Origin: SR-FBR-E99 sp963732365
GTDB lineage: Bacteria; Bacteroidota; Bacteroidia; Bacteroidales; VadinHA17
NCBI GenBank assembly: GCA_963732365.1
Contig: CAVSZC010000004.1
Location: 248,001-312,000, forward strand
Direction of reading: 5' to 3'
DNA: 64,000 bases
Of the stretch, positions 55,312-64,000 are shown in pieces (within the stretch, counting starts at the first letter, position 1; every line of letters begins with the position of its first letter). The position numbers and the translations under genes are program-made. Below the pieces are notes generated by a model. The model worked only from the letters and a program-made list of their open reading frames with translations. It was not told where the DNA came from and ran no database searches.

Positions 55312-56265
55312 ATGGCTGATGCCCGTAAGATAGCACTTACATGGAAGATCAAGGAAATGCTTCACAAGGAGGGCTTTGATATTTCCGGTATCGCCCAGGC
55401 CTCATCACATCACGAAGACACTCAGCATATAAGCGAATGGATTGCTTCCGGAAAGAATGGCACCATGAGGTTTATGGAAAGGAACCTGGAGAAACGCGGT
55501 GACATAACATTAATGGTTGAAGGTGCAAAGTCAGTGATCGTCGCCGGGATCCGTTACTACAGTGCAGACCCTCCCGACAGTCCGGATCATTACTTTGTAA
55601 GCCGCTATGCCCGTGTCAGGGATTACCATGCTGTGGTGGAAGAAAAGCTTAACCGTGTTATTAAGGCCATCAGGGCTGACCTGCCGGATGCCGGGTTCCG
55701 GGCCTTCTGCGATTCGGAACCTGTGAGTGAAAAAGCCTGGGCTATCAGGGCCGGACTGGGATGGCGGGGACGCAACAGCCTGGTAATAAATAAAGACATT
55801 GGCTCCTACATTTTCCTTGGTGAGATCGTCACAACAGCGGAGCTGGCGTATGACAATGCCTCTTCACGCGATCGCTGCGGCACCTGCAACCTGTGCGCGG
55901 AAGCATGCCCCACCGGTGCCATCTGTGATGACCGCACAATTGATGCCCGTCGCTGTATCTCATACCTGACCATTGAACACAAGGGAGATCTGCCGGAAGA
56001 ATTTCACGGCAGGACTGGAAATATGATATACGGTTGTGACCGTTGTCAGGAGGTCTGTCCGTTCAACAAAAAAGCACTCCCCTTTACAGACAGGGAGCTC
56101 ATCCCTGAGCATGACATTAACCGGTTGTCAAAGTATGACTGGCAGAAGATGACCCCCGAGGATTTCAAAAAACTCTTCAAGGTATCAGCAATAAGGCGCA
56201 CAGGCTTTAAGATGATCAGAAGAAATATCGATTTTGCAGATTCAGGGCTCCCTGAAGAGAGATGA
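55312..56265 (+). CDS. queG: Epoxyqueuosine reductase
   Basis: 317 residues from ATG 55312. It performs the last step of queuosine synthesis in tRNA with cobalamin and two [4Fe-4S] clusters. Motifs: SRYARVRDYHAVVEEKL, FCDSEPVSEKAWAIRAGLGW, GRNSLVINKDIGSYIFLGEI, cluster motifs CGTCNLCAEACPTGA and CDRCQEVCPFN. It lacks a long C-terminal HEAT part found in some homologues. Directly follows the suf operon, which could supply its clusters. Its 3' end overlaps the convergent phosphodiesterase gene by 24 bp. Confidence 0.94.
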   Translation: MADARKIALTWKIKEMLHKEGFDISGIAQASSHHEDTQHISEWIASGKNGTMRFMERNLEKRGDITLMVEGAKSVIVAGIRYYSADPPDSPDHYFVSRYARVRDYHAVVEEKLNRVIKAIRADLPDAGFRAFCDSEPVSEKAWAIRAGLGWRGRNSLVINKDIGSYIFLGEIVTTAELAYDNASSRDRCGTCNLCAEACPTGAICDDRTIDARRCISYLTIEHKGDLPEEFHGRTGNMIYGCDRCQEVCPFNKKALPFTDRELIPEHDINRLSKYDWQKMTPEDFKKLFKVSAIRRTGFKMIRRNIDFADSGLPEER

Positions 56266-57471
56266 TATTCTCCGGTTATTGCCGTCATTCGGAGCCGGCG
56301 TTATACCAAGCACTCTTGTAATCACATTGTAAATATCTACATTGAAGAGTGTATCAACCGTAAAATCCTTTTTGAAAGCCGGCCCTTCCGCATAGAATAT
56401 TGAATGCATATCTTCCCATAGCCAGTCGTACCCGTGCTCTCCCCTGTTGTAGCCGGAGGGTGATGGCCTGACACCTGCAATCCATCCCGGATCAGCAATG
56501 AGAACCACTTCCGGTATGCGGTGATGAGTACCGTAATGCAGATGAGAAGGGAGGTCCTCCCTCCTGTAGGCTTTTATTTTGTGCTGGAGATTAATTAAGT
56601 ATAACACGCTGTCTGTCATCTCTTTTGCAGGTTCAATTGCCCATACCGGGGAGCCCCCGTAGATCCTGTTAACCATTCTCTCAGGAAGTGTGTCGAAGAT
56701 GTAATTATACCGAGAGGCGTCAATCTCACCTATCCCATGGTCAGAAAGAACAATCAGATTGACCCTGCCGGCATGCGGCAGCCTGCTGATACCATCACGC
56801 AATACCCCTATGAGACTGTCAAGGCTCCTGACCGCCGATCCTGTCTCCGGTGAGAAGGGGCCATATCTGTGGCCTATTGCATCGGGCTCCTCAAAGTAGA
56901 GGGTGATAAGATGCGGCCTCTCCCTCTGAGGCAGTGAGAGCCATTTAATTACAGTGTCGATACGTTCGCCAAAAGGCACCTCATCATCATAACTCTTCCA
57001 CCGGTCAGGCTGCATGCCCTGTATCGGAGCCTCCGACCCCACCCAGTAAAATGATGCCGTCTTTAATCCCGCCTTCCTGGCAGTGTTCCACACAGGCTCA
57101 CCCCCGTAGAATGCACTGTTCTCAACCATCTTACGGTCTCCTATCCTGTACACGAGGTCAAGATCGGGAGCATAGAAACTGTTGTTCACCAGTCCGTGAT
57201 GATCAGGGTATAATCCAGTGGCAATGGAGTAATGATTGGGGAAGGTCTTCGTCGGAAAAGAGGGAATAAGCCTTTCGGCCATAACTCCCTTTTTTGCCAT
57301 GTCATCCAGCTCCGGAGTCCCAAAGATGGAATCAAAATCCCACCTGAAAGCATCCAGTGATAGCATTACCACATAAGGCGCTTCCCTCTCTCCCCTGACA
57401 CTGCCGCAGCCTATGAATGACAACGGCAAAAGCACAACTGCGGTTATAATGATAATTGACCTCATCATCAT
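56242..57471 (-). CDS. ENPP-type alkaline phosphodiesterase/nucleotide pyrophosphatase lipoprotein
   Basis: About 409 residues; three ATGs in a row (57471, 57468, 57465) all give a lipoprotein signal (ITAVVLLPLSFIGC). Metal and nucleophile motifs: VVMLSLDAFRWDF, PTKTFPNHYSIATGLYPDHHG with the nucleophilic Thr, EPDAIGHRYGP, IVLSDHGIGEI, and HGYDWLWEDMHSIFYAEGP. It hydrolyses phosphodiester or pyrophosphate bonds in the periplasm or at the surface. Confidence 0.9.
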   Translation of the reverse strand: MMMRSIIIITAVVLLPLSFIGCGSVRGEREAPYVVMLSLDAFRWDFDSIFGTPELDDMAKKGVMAERLIPSFPTKTFPNHYSIATGLYPDHHGLVNNSFYAPDLDLVYRIGDRKMVENSAFYGGEPVWNTARKAGLKTASFYWVGSEAPIQGMQPDRWKSYDDEVPFGERIDTVIKWLSLPQRERPHLITLYFEEPDAIGHRYGPFSPETGSAVRSLDSLIGVLRDGISRLPHAGRVNLIVLSDHGIGEIDASRYNYIFDTLPERMVNRIYGGSPVWAIEPAKEMTDSVLYLINLQHKIKAYRREDLPSHLHYGTHHRIPEVVLIADPGWIAGVRPSPSGYNRGEHGYDWLWEDMHSIFYAEGPAFKKDFTVDTLFNVDIYNVITRVLGITPAPNDGNNRRISSLFREP

Positions 57472-57585
57472 GATTTCAAAAGTTACAGATCTGAAAAGTA
57501 AAACAAATTTGCGTCGGTGAAGTTCCTTCATGGAGCTGAATAGAAAATAATCTCATAATTTTGACCCTCAACCTATTTATCAGAA

Positions 57586-58155
57586 ATGAAAAGACTGTCA
57601 CTCTTCCTCGTTTTACTCTCTTTTGTCCTCCTGACTGAAGCACAAAAGCAATACGCACTCCTCATCATCGACATTCAGGACTTCTATTTTCCCGGAGGCC
57701 GCTCAGAGCTTGTTGAGCCTGTCAGTGCAGCACAAAAGGCAGCGGAAGCAATTGACCACGCAAGAGCTGCAGGTACACCGGTAATTTATGTTCAGCATAA
57801 GTCAGCAGCTGGCATGGAGATAAATAACCTGGTCAGACCGCTTCCGGGCGAACAGATATTCGTCAAAGAGGAGGTAAACAGCTTCTTGAACACCGGGTTA
57901 ACGGAGCATGTTAAGGCTCTCGGCGTAGACACACTGGTGATATGCGGTATGCAGACACACATGTGCGTTGAGGCGGCAGTGCGGGCAGCACATGATATGG
58001 GCTATGCTGTCGTTCTTCTTCACAATGCCTGTGCCACACGCAACCTTAAATTCGGTGACAGGGAAGTGGCTGCAGCTGATGTCCATGCATCAACACTGGC
58101 GACACTCAGAAGCTACGCTGAGGTAGTTTCCGTTGAAGAATGGCTGAAGAGATAG
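57586..58155 (+). CDS. Isochorismatase-like cysteine hydrolase with signal peptide
   Basis: 189 residues. N-terminal signal peptide (LSLFLVLLSFVLLTEAQ), so it is exported, unusual for this usually cytoplasmic family. Triad: Asp in LLIIDIQDFYF, Lys in FVKEEVNSF, Cys in CGMQTHMCVEAAVRAAHDMGY. Relatives include nicotinamidase and other amide hydrolases; the substrate is unknown. Confidence 0.85.
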   Translation: MKRLSLFLVLLSFVLLTEAQKQYALLIIDIQDFYFPGGRSELVEPVSAAQKAAEAIDHARAAGTPVIYVQHKSAAGMEINNLVRPLPGEQIFVKEEVNSFLNTGLTEHVKALGVDTLVICGMQTHMCVEAAVRAAHDMGYAVVLLHNACATRNLKFGDREVAAADVHASTLATLRSYAEVVSVEEWLKR

Positions 58156-58176
58156 CTCCGTCACGACCTTCAGACC

Positions 58177-58884
58177 TTATTTTACCATTGCTTGCTCCCT
58201 AAGCTCAGGAGGCATCTTCTCGATAGCATATCTCAGAGCAGTACGGGGCATCAGGTGCCTGTTCCTTATCACAAAATCAAATACCTCCGGCTGATGAGCC
58301 TGGCTTGCTACCTTCAGCATCCAGCCGTAACCCTTCTGAACCATATCATCCCTGTCCTGCAACAGCAACCCGGCAATCTCAAAGATGTCAGGCAGGAACT
58401 TACCTCTTCTCGCCGGTATAATAAGTGACACTGCCGAAGCGCGGCGCATCCATCTGTTATCAGACAGAGCCCATTTCTTCAGTCCGGTTAGATACTGCGG
58501 GTACATCTGAATAAAATCACCGACAGTATGGTTGCAGAATGTATCACATGACGCCCAGTTATTTACATACATACTTACCCATTCCTCAAATATTGCAAAG
58601 TCTTCGGGTTTGTATTTCTTATTCAGCCTGTGAGACCAATCGCATGCAATAAATGATTCCTCCATCATGCCTGACTTCCAGAGCACGTCGCAAAGGATGA
58701 AAATATCATGCTTGCTCCTCTCCTTCACCAGCACAAAATTTCTCCTGGATATTTCCCTGACAACCTGCGACTTGATACCATACAGGTTCACCTCCTCCCT
58801 GAAAAAACGCATTCCCGATTCCCTCGTCTTCTGGTCAGAAGCGGCAATGAGCTCTTTCCTGACTTTTTCAATTATCTCATCCAT
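58177..58884 (-). CDS. AlkD-like DNA alkylation repair protein
   Basis: 235 residues, HEAT-like helical repeats. Family blocks: FFREEVNLYGIKSQVVREI, DVLWKSGMMEESFIACDW, VNNWASCDTFCNHTVG (conserved Trp and Asp), WMRRASAVSLIIPARRGKF, DMVQKGYGWMLKVASQ. Family members excise alkylated bases. Its start overlaps by 8 bp the stop of the membrane-THEP1 gene upstream. Confidence 0.88.
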   Translation of the reverse strand: MDEIIEKVRKELIAASDQKTRESGMRFFREEVNLYGIKSQVVREISRRNFVLVKERSKHDIFILCDVLWKSGMMEESFIACDWSHRLNKKYKPEDFAIFEEWVSMYVNNWASCDTFCNHTVGDFIQMYPQYLTGLKKWALSDNRWMRRASAVSLIIPARRGKFLPDIFEIAGLLLQDRDDMVQKGYGWMLKVASQAHQPEVFDFVIRNRHLMPRTALRYAIEKMPPELREQAMVK

Positions 58885-60529
58885 TGTTTATTCCTGATTT
58901 CAGTAATTCTGTTATCTCCCGAAAAGCTGCCGGGGCTTCCGATGCGCCCACATCATAAATAACCGGGTCGCTGATGCCATACCTGTTCTTCACCTCTTCG
59001 ACAAGGCTTTTCCTGACCACAATGATTAAATGGCCTTTGTATGTTTGCATCAGTTCAGCCATCCTTTTATCCCAGCCTTTTCCGCTGAGCTCCATCGGGC
59101 CGATCTCATCGATCACCACAATATTGCTGGAAATATTTCTGCCAGGCTCAAGGGCGTTAAGACCGGTCTGATATCCCTCATCAATTACGGTAAAACGTTC
59201 GAAGCCATGTTTTAACTGCCGGTTAATGTTCCTTAGGAAAGGTACTCTCTTTCCAGTGCCAATATCAGCTATATCATACCCTGTTGTAGTCTCCTCCTCT
59301 GTAATTCTTGGAGCCATAATGCCTCCGGTCCTCACTCCCTGGCTCGTCAATGATTTTGTCAGCTTTTCAATAAAACGTGTCTTGCCCTCTCCTGTCCGGC
59401 CTGTTATTATGAATACCTTTCTGACTGATTCGGTTGCAGCCATATCATTCTGAAGCCGTGCTTCAACACGGTCGACCATTCTCCTCAGAATAACTGCGGG
59501 GTCCCTTAATGCGGTTCTGAAGTCAGGCATCATGGCTATCATGTATGGCAGGCTTGCAGCGGAGAGTTCGATGGCGAGAGGCAGCTGTCTGAAACGGCTC
59601 CGGCTGAACAGGCTCCTGATCCTTGGATTATAGAGCTCTGTGCCCAGGGCTGAGAACCCTATAACTATTATCACTGCCCTGAAATTCATCTGTATACCTA
59701 TAACCAATCCTTCAGAAAGGGTCTTGCCGTCATGCTGCAACGCTGTGAAAGCCAGGGCAGACAATATTGTAATCAGTATGAAAAAAGTCCAGAACCCAGG
59801 TTTTAGAAGCTGCCTCATCACTCTTCTGTACCGCCACGAAAAGAGGACTGCGGCCGGGATGACTGTCATGAGCCAGTAAGGCCACGTTGTTCTGCTTACG
59901 ACCCATAGCAGCAGTGCAACGATAATGACATCAGCGATGAGCCAGATGATTGAATAATTGAATGGCCTGCGAGTGTTCCTTTCATTTATGACCGGCGCTT
60001 CAGGGTGCTGAACCGTCTCTGCCTTTGGCATCGTTGCCATTCTCCTGCCTGTTCTTATGCCTGCCACAGCAGCCGCTGCCCCGAACAGCGCATAAAGTAT
60101 CAGCAGCACGACCAGCGGAGCCCAGAAGGCGTTAACAGTAAGGCTCAGCTGTTTTGAGGCCCATGAGGTAATGTTGGTGTAAATTTCAACCATATTGCCT
60201 CCGTAAAAGATGATCAGGTTGAACACTTTCTGGAACAGGTTCCAGGACATCGCCAGCATCGATCCTATGATGAACCCGGGGATGGTCCTGCCGAAAATCC
60301 TTACAGATGTTTCAAGTAACACTGATTCGGCCATGATGGCTATCATCGGCCCGAATATTATCGCGCTCGGCGACATTGTCTTCATGACGGCACATACAAG
60401 CCCTGCACGCCAGAAGAGCCCTTTCTCACGCCATAAATGACTCAGTGAGATGAGTATGACAATGCCTATGGCCGTGAGTATGTTTCCGCTGAAGGGGACC
60501 CTGAGATTATGCAGGAAGCTTCCGAGCAC
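58877..60529 (-). CDS. Polytopic membrane domain fused to THEP1-type NTPase
   Basis: 550 residues counted from GTG 60529. The N-terminal part, to about 340, has several membrane helices (ILTAIGIVILISLSHLW, MSPSAIIFGPMIAIMAESVL, AFWAPLVVLLILYALFGAA). The C-terminal part is a THEP1 nucleoside triphosphatase: Walker A GRTGEGKTRF, TGGIMAPRITEE, VIDEGYQTGLNALE, Walker B NIVVIDEIGPMEL. The family hydrolyses NTPs; membrane fusions may drive transport. The reading frame continues upstream without ATG, GTG or TTG for 25 or more codons, through a conserved-looking SNKWVRASIAG; ATA at 60587-60589 could be the real start. Confidence 0.8.
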   Translation of the reverse strand: MLGSFLHNLRVPFSGNILTAIGIVILISLSHLWREKGLFWRAGLVCAVMKTMSPSAIIFGPMIAIMAESVLLETSVRIFGRTIPGFIIGSMLAMSWNLFQKVFNLIIFYGGNMVEIYTNITSWASKQLSLTVNAFWAPLVVLLILYALFGAAAAVAGIRTGRRMATMPKAETVQHPEAPVINERNTRRPFNYSIIWLIADVIIVALLLWVVSRTTWPYWLMTVIPAAVLFSWRYRRVMRQLLKPGFWTFFILITILSALAFTALQHDGKTLSEGLVIGIQMNFRAVIIVIGFSALGTELYNPRIRSLFSRSRFRQLPLAIELSAASLPYMIAMMPDFRTALRDPAVILRRMVDRVEARLQNDMAATESVRKVFIITGRTGEGKTRFIEKLTKSLTSQGVRTGGIMAPRITEEETTTGYDIADIGTGKRVPFLRNINRQLKHGFERFTVIDEGYQTGLNALEPGRNISSNIVVIDEIGPMELSGKGWDKRMAELMQTYKGHLIIVVRKSLVEEVKNRYGISDPVIYDVGASEAPAAFREITELLKSGINNG

Positions 60530-60631
60530 AATCTCCGCGGCGGCCCATATTGTGCCGGCAATGGATGCCCTGACCCACTTGTTGCTTATAGCAGAAACAG
60601 AAGACGTCTGATGATATTTTCAGATTGACTG

Positions 60632-61543
60632 TTACTTATTGACTTCCCAACCGTAATCAACGTACCTCCAGGTGAAGTCATCCTTACTGAAAGTGACAAA
60701 AACAAACCCCTCTTCAGACCACATATATGGCCCCTTCCACCATCCTCCTGAAACAGCTCCACCGGTGATATAATGAACCCCGTCAATGTTGATCTCCTCC
60801 ACTATGTGAAGGTGACCCTGCAGCACAAGCTTAAGATTGTGATTCTTGAACAGGTCTATAATCTCCTTTGAGTTGTAGACAACCAGTGAAGAGTCATTTG
60901 CAACGGTTGAACCATTCTCTATCTGGACCATTGCTGAGATGAAAGGGATATGAGTTGAAATGACAATCGGAGTCGACGGATCCGTCCTTACAAGCTCCTC
61001 TTTGATCCACAAGATCTGTGCAGAGTCAATCAGTCCCACATAGCCTTCATTCCCGGTATCTTCAACAGAGTTGATGATCATGAACTTCCATCCTTTATGG
61101 GTAAAGCTGTAGTATGTCTCGCCAAGTCTCTTCTCGTAAATCTTCTCTCCGTATTCAGGGTGTGCGGGGTCAGCTCCGCTGCGACCGTATAATCCGTAGA
61201 TCTCATGATTGCCCATGGTGTTATAGATTGGCATCTCAGCTTTACGTATGGTCTTCAGATAAAGATTGTACAATGAATCCGCCCGGTCATACTGTGCTCC
61301 AAGAGCGTCCATAATGAGATCACCTCCCGCAATTATGAAGTCCGGCTTCAGATCGTTGATGGTATCGAGTGCTTTTTCGAAGCCGGCCACCGCATTCAGC
61401 TCCGGCTGAAGATGAATGTCGGTGACGAATGCCATGCTGAAGGCATCCTTGTCAGCCTTATCTCTCTTGCATCCCATATCCGAGAAAATGAGAATCAATA
61501 CGATAACCTTGACTGGTATTAAATAATATATAGCTTTTTTCAT
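60632..61543 (-). CDS. Calcineurin-like metallophosphoesterase lipoprotein
   Basis: 303 residues from ATG 61543, with a lipoprotein signal ending IFSDMGC. The five metal motifs are complete: FVTDIHL, IIAGGDLIMD, TMGNHEIYG, VISTHIPF, LQGHLHI. A surface or periplasmic phosphoesterase, substrate unknown. 28 bp after the TIM-barrel gene. Confidence 0.92.
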   Translation of the reverse strand: MKKAIYYLIPVKVIVLILIFSDMGCKRDKADKDAFSMAFVTDIHLQPELNAVAGFEKALDTINDLKPDFIIAGGDLIMDALGAQYDRADSLYNLYLKTIRKAEMPIYNTMGNHEIYGLYGRSGADPAHPEYGEKIYEKRLGETYYSFTHKGWKFMIINSVEDTGNEGYVGLIDSAQILWIKEELVRTDPSTPIVISTHIPFISAMVQIENGSTVANDSSLVVYNSKEIIDLFKNHNLKLVLQGHLHIVEEINIDGVHYITGGAVSGGWWKGPYMWSEEGFVFVTFSKDDFTWRYVDYGWEVNK

Positions 61544-61571
61544 CTTTCTTATATGTAATTTAACCCATTTC

Positions 61572-62513
61572 CTAAACCGGATCGCATTCCCTGTAAGCCT
61601 CAATCACTCTCTTTTCTCCCTCCCTGCCTTTTATACTTTTACCGTGCTCCATACATATCACCCCCTCATATTCGCGTGAACGGAGATATTTAAATATATT
61701 CCTGTAATTTATCTCTCCCGTTCCGGGCTCATTACGGCCCGGGTTATCTCCAACATGGAAGGCAGCTATCTGGTCCCAGCAAGTTTCGATATTTGGTATC
61801 AGGTTTCCTTCCGTTATCTGCTGATGATACATGTCTTCAACAATCTTTACCGACAGATTGTTTACAGCGGCACATATCTGGTATGCCTGCGGCATCTGTG
61901 TAAGATAAAGGCCGGGGTGATCCCTGAGGGTGTTCAGAGGCTCAATGACAATGGTTATACCCTCAGGCTCCGCAAACTCTGCACAGTATTTCAGGTTCTC
62001 TATGACATTTGACCTCTGGTAGTCAGGATGAAGCCTCTCGTCATAGCGTCCGGGAACCACCAGTGCAGTCTTGAATCCGGTGCGTCTTCCAATCTCAACA
62101 GCCTTATTCATCAGCCCCACAATCATCTCTCTCACCTCCGGATCATCCAGGACAAATGACTTTTTTGAGAAATCTGCATATAGCACCCATGGACCCATCA
62201 TCATACCCAGCCGGTGTACTTCACCTGCAATACGGTCCTGATCAGCCTCCGGTCTGCCCGGAAAACCATTGTCAAACAGTGCCCTGAACCCCATGTCATA
62301 CATGAACTTTATCTCATCAAGAGGATCTTTGCTTCCTGAAAGTTCAGGAAAAGAGCCCAGTGACGGTGCATAGCGGAGAGTGAAAGGCTTTTCGGCCTCC
62401 GGAATAACTGAACCAGGGCTTCTTCCGCTCAGTATTGCAGGTGCAGTAAAGAGTGCAGCCCCTGCTGTGGCAGCTGTCGTCAGGAAGCTGCGGCGGGAAC
62501 TTTTGTTGCTCAT
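61572..62513 (-). CDS. TAT-exported sugar-phosphate isomerase/epimerase-type TIM barrel
   Basis: 313 residues. TAT-type signal (SSRRSFLTTAATAGAALFTA). Xylose-isomerase-like TIM barrel: FEPEGITIVIEPLNTL-like EPEGITIVIEPLNTL, VKIVEDMYHQQITEGNL, IAAFHVGDNPGRNEPGTGEI, YEGVICMEHGKS; Glu, Asp, His and Glu would bind the metal as in hydroxypyruvate isomerase relatives. Cotranscribed with the Gfo/Idh gene, as often seen in Bacteroidota sugar-modifying clusters. Confidence 0.9.
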   Translation of the reverse strand: MSNKSSRRSFLTTAATAGAALFTAPAILSGRSPGSVIPEAEKPFTLRYAPSLGSFPELSGSKDPLDEIKFMYDMGFRALFDNGFPGRPEADQDRIAGEVHRLGMMMGPWVLYADFSKKSFVLDDPEVREMIVGLMNKAVEIGRRTGFKTALVVPGRYDERLHPDYQRSNVIENLKYCAEFAEPEGITIVIEPLNTLRDHPGLYLTQMPQAYQICAAVNNLSVKIVEDMYHQQITEGNLIPNIETCWDQIAAFHVGDNPGRNEPGTGEINYRNIFKYLRSREYEGVICMEHGKSIKGREGEKRVIEAYRECDPV

Positions 62514-62529
62514 AATATGTCTTCTTTAG

Positions 62530-63858
62530 TTATTGTCCGGGTACAGCTACACTTCTGGGAATATCGACTGTGCCCATCTCAAATACTTTCGGCCCCAGTT
62601 TAAGCTCGGAGTTCATCATCTCATCCCATGTCACTATCTTGCCGGTATATGCCGAGATGCGACCCATGATGCCTGACATCGTTGACACAGCGACGAACTC
62701 AGCTTCATTAAGCGGTTTGGCTGTGCGTATGGCAGTGACGAAGTCGATATGCTCCTGATCATAAGGAGAAATGGCAAGATCCGTTGTCATCTTCCCTTCT
62801 GCATCGAGGAGATATCCGTCATATTTCCAGATCTCGGTACCTGCAGGGTCCCAGATGGTGTTCTGACAGTTGCTGGCGCCATTGGTGCCCTGTATCCATT
62901 CCGAGACATTGTTCTCGCATCCGTTTATCTGGCGGCACATGCTGTGAACATGCATTCCCCCCTCATATATGAAGTCAGTACTGAAGAAGTCATACTGGTC
63001 GCCTGTAGGCCTGCGGTGACGTGCTCCCATTGATACCGCTGACACAGGCTTCTTGCCTGTAAACCAGTTAATGACATCAATGTTGTGAACGTGCTGCTCA
63101 ACAATATGGTCTCCCGAAAGCCAGCACCAGTTGACCCAGTCACGGATCATATACTCCATGTCAGACCATGACGGATTAGGATCGCGGTACCAGAGTTGTC
63201 CCTGGTTCCAGTAACAGTTGGCAGCAACTATGTCTCCTATCATCCCTTCCTGAACCTTCACCCAGCTGGCAACATAATCATGCTGGTGGTGCCTCTGTGT
63301 TCCGATGACTACGCATAGCTCCATCCCTTTTGCCTTCTCTCCTGTGGCAAGTATCTGGCGTATCCCCACAGGATCAACAGCCACAGGTTTCTCCATGAAG
63401 ACATGCTTTCCTGCACTTACGGCAGCCTCAAAATGCTCGGGGCGGAAGTAAGGCGGAGTAGCGAGGAGCACTATGTCAACGCCTGATTCAATAACCTTCT
63501 GATATGCATCAAACCCTACAAAACACTTCTCGTCAGCTATCTCTATGCCGTCCTGGGCCAGCCGGTCACGGCAGGAGGTTATACGATCTGCAAGGACATC
63601 ACCCAGGGCTGTTATCTTCAGGTTCGGCCCGGCATTGACAAAATTGAGAGCAGCTCCTGTCCCCCTGCCTCCGCAGCCTATGAGACCTGCCTTAAGCTCA
63701 GGGCCGTCAGGAGCCTTCTCAGGCATGTAAGGTGCTGCTACCTCTTTTCTCTTCGGCGATGAACATGATGTGATGATTGTCGGAACAACGATGCCTGCGG
63801 CGCCTGCTACCGCTGCCTTCTCTAAGAAACTTCTTCTTGAAATACCGGATTTTTTCAT
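62530..63858 (-). CDS. TAT-exported Gfo/Idh/MocA-family oxidoreductase
   Basis: 442 residues. N-terminal twin-arginine signal (GISRRSFLEKAAVAGAAG) ending in a possible lipobox (TIITSC). Rossmann start LKAGLIGCGGRGTGAALNF, then VFMEKPVAVDPVGIR with the EKP motif and the H in DHIVEQHVHNIDVINW. Such exported members act on sugars, for example as glycosidic oxidoreductases with bound NAD. A TAACTTTG -7 box lies at 63878-63885. Confidence 0.92.
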   Translation of the reverse strand: MKKSGISRRSFLEKAAVAGAAGIVVPTIITSCSSPKRKEVAAPYMPEKAPDGPELKAGLIGCGGRGTGAALNFVNAGPNLKITALGDVLADRITSCRDRLAQDGIEIADEKCFVGFDAYQKVIESGVDIVLLATPPYFRPEHFEAAVSAGKHVFMEKPVAVDPVGIRQILATGEKAKGMELCVVIGTQRHHQHDYVASWVKVQEGMIGDIVAANCYWNQGQLWYRDPNPSWSDMEYMIRDWVNWCWLSGDHIVEQHVHNIDVINWFTGKKPVSAVSMGARHRRPTGDQYDFFSTDFIYEGGMHVHSMCRQINGCENNVSEWIQGTNGASNCQNTIWDPAGTEIWKYDGYLLDAEGKMTTDLAISPYDQEHIDFVTAIRTAKPLNEAEFVAVSTMSGIMGRISAYTGKIVTWDEMMNSELKLGPKVFEMGTVDIPRSVAVPGQ

Positions 63859-63877
63859 GATTGTGTCAAGGTTTTTT

Positions 63878-63885
63878 CAAAGTTA
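63878..63885 (-). promoter_or_regulatory. Candidate -7 box for the Gfo/Idh/MocA operon
   Basis: TAACTTTG on the minus strand, a perfect TAnnTTTG, 20 bp upstream of the start. No exact TTTG is found 20 bp further up. The rest to the window end holds short GTTGTCAGTT repeats and no gene. Confidence 0.4.
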
Positions 63886-64000
63886 CAATTTAAGTTGTCA
63901 GTTTTCTGTTGTCAGTTGTCTGTTTTTTTGGTCTCAGGTCTGAAGGTCATTATTTGTTTGAGGTTATCCGATCCTTATTTAACCACTGATTAACACAGAG

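Overview
The window looks like chromosomal DNA of a member of the Bacteroidota, probably a Bacteroidales-type free-living bacterium. Supporting signs are promoters of the TTTG-N20-TAnnTTTG type, weak or absent Shine-Dalgarno sequences, many SPII lipoproteins, YD-repeat and CotH-like lipoproteins, DUF4143 ATPases, PEP-binding/GAF proteins beside gdhA, and a SufBCDSE-SufT operon. No rRNA, tRNA or CRISPR array was recognised.

Left part (1-18,755) is accessory DNA. It opens with the N-terminal part of a tyrosine recombinase cut by the window edge. Then come five membrane-spanning TIR proteins, all on the minus strand. Four share the plan TIR, one transmembrane helix, COG5616 (TolB-like) domain, TPR array; in one of them the COG5616 part has diverged. 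The fifth (3335-5917) is TIR, transmembrane helix, PEGA-like, FGE-sulfatase-like and alpha/beta-hydrolase in one chain. Two DUF4143 AAA ATPase genes, each flanked by matching palindromic repeats, sit between them, as do an SGNH-hydrolase lipoprotein and kynureninase (plus strand). A MITE-like intergenic repeat occurs three times. All TIR transcription units start from near-identical promoters with a 20-bp spacer, which suggests co-regulation.

Middle part (18,856-34,676): an ATP-grasp ligase; a two-gene YeeE/YedE sulfur transporter followed by two membrane-anchored rhodanese-like proteins that seem to lack the catalytic cysteine; a convergent tandem-rhodanese lipoprotein that keeps both cysteines and a YD-repeat lipoprotein; two CotH-kinase-like lipoproteins flanking a DUF4956 membrane protein; and an SdiA-regulated-type lipoprotein. 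Then follows NADP-type glutamate dehydrogenase, flanked by two very large PEP-synthase-like proteins (1557 and 984 residues) that have the ATP-grasp domain and receiver-like domains but no visible phosphohistidine domain.

Right part (34,847-64,000) is mostly core metabolism. A tight minus-strand operon encodes malate:quinone oxidoreductase, aconitase, isocitrate dehydrogenase, citrate synthase, a TPR protein and a FucI/AraA-like protein. Divergent from it lie a superoxide-reductase-like protein, an M1 aminopeptidase lipoprotein and a YqaE/Pmp3 peptide. The suf operon (sufBCDS, sufE, sufT) runs into queG. The end holds an ENPP-type phosphodiesterase, a secreted isochorismatase-like hydrolase, and a minus-strand run with AlkD-like repair, a membrane-THEP1 NTPase fusion, a metallophosphoesterase, a TAT-exported TIM-barrel protein and a TAT-exported Gfo/Idh/MocA protein.

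The main candidate for an undescribed system is the TIR cluster. The predicted topology puts TIR in the cytoplasm and the TPR or enzyme domains outside, so these look like transmembrane TIR sensors.
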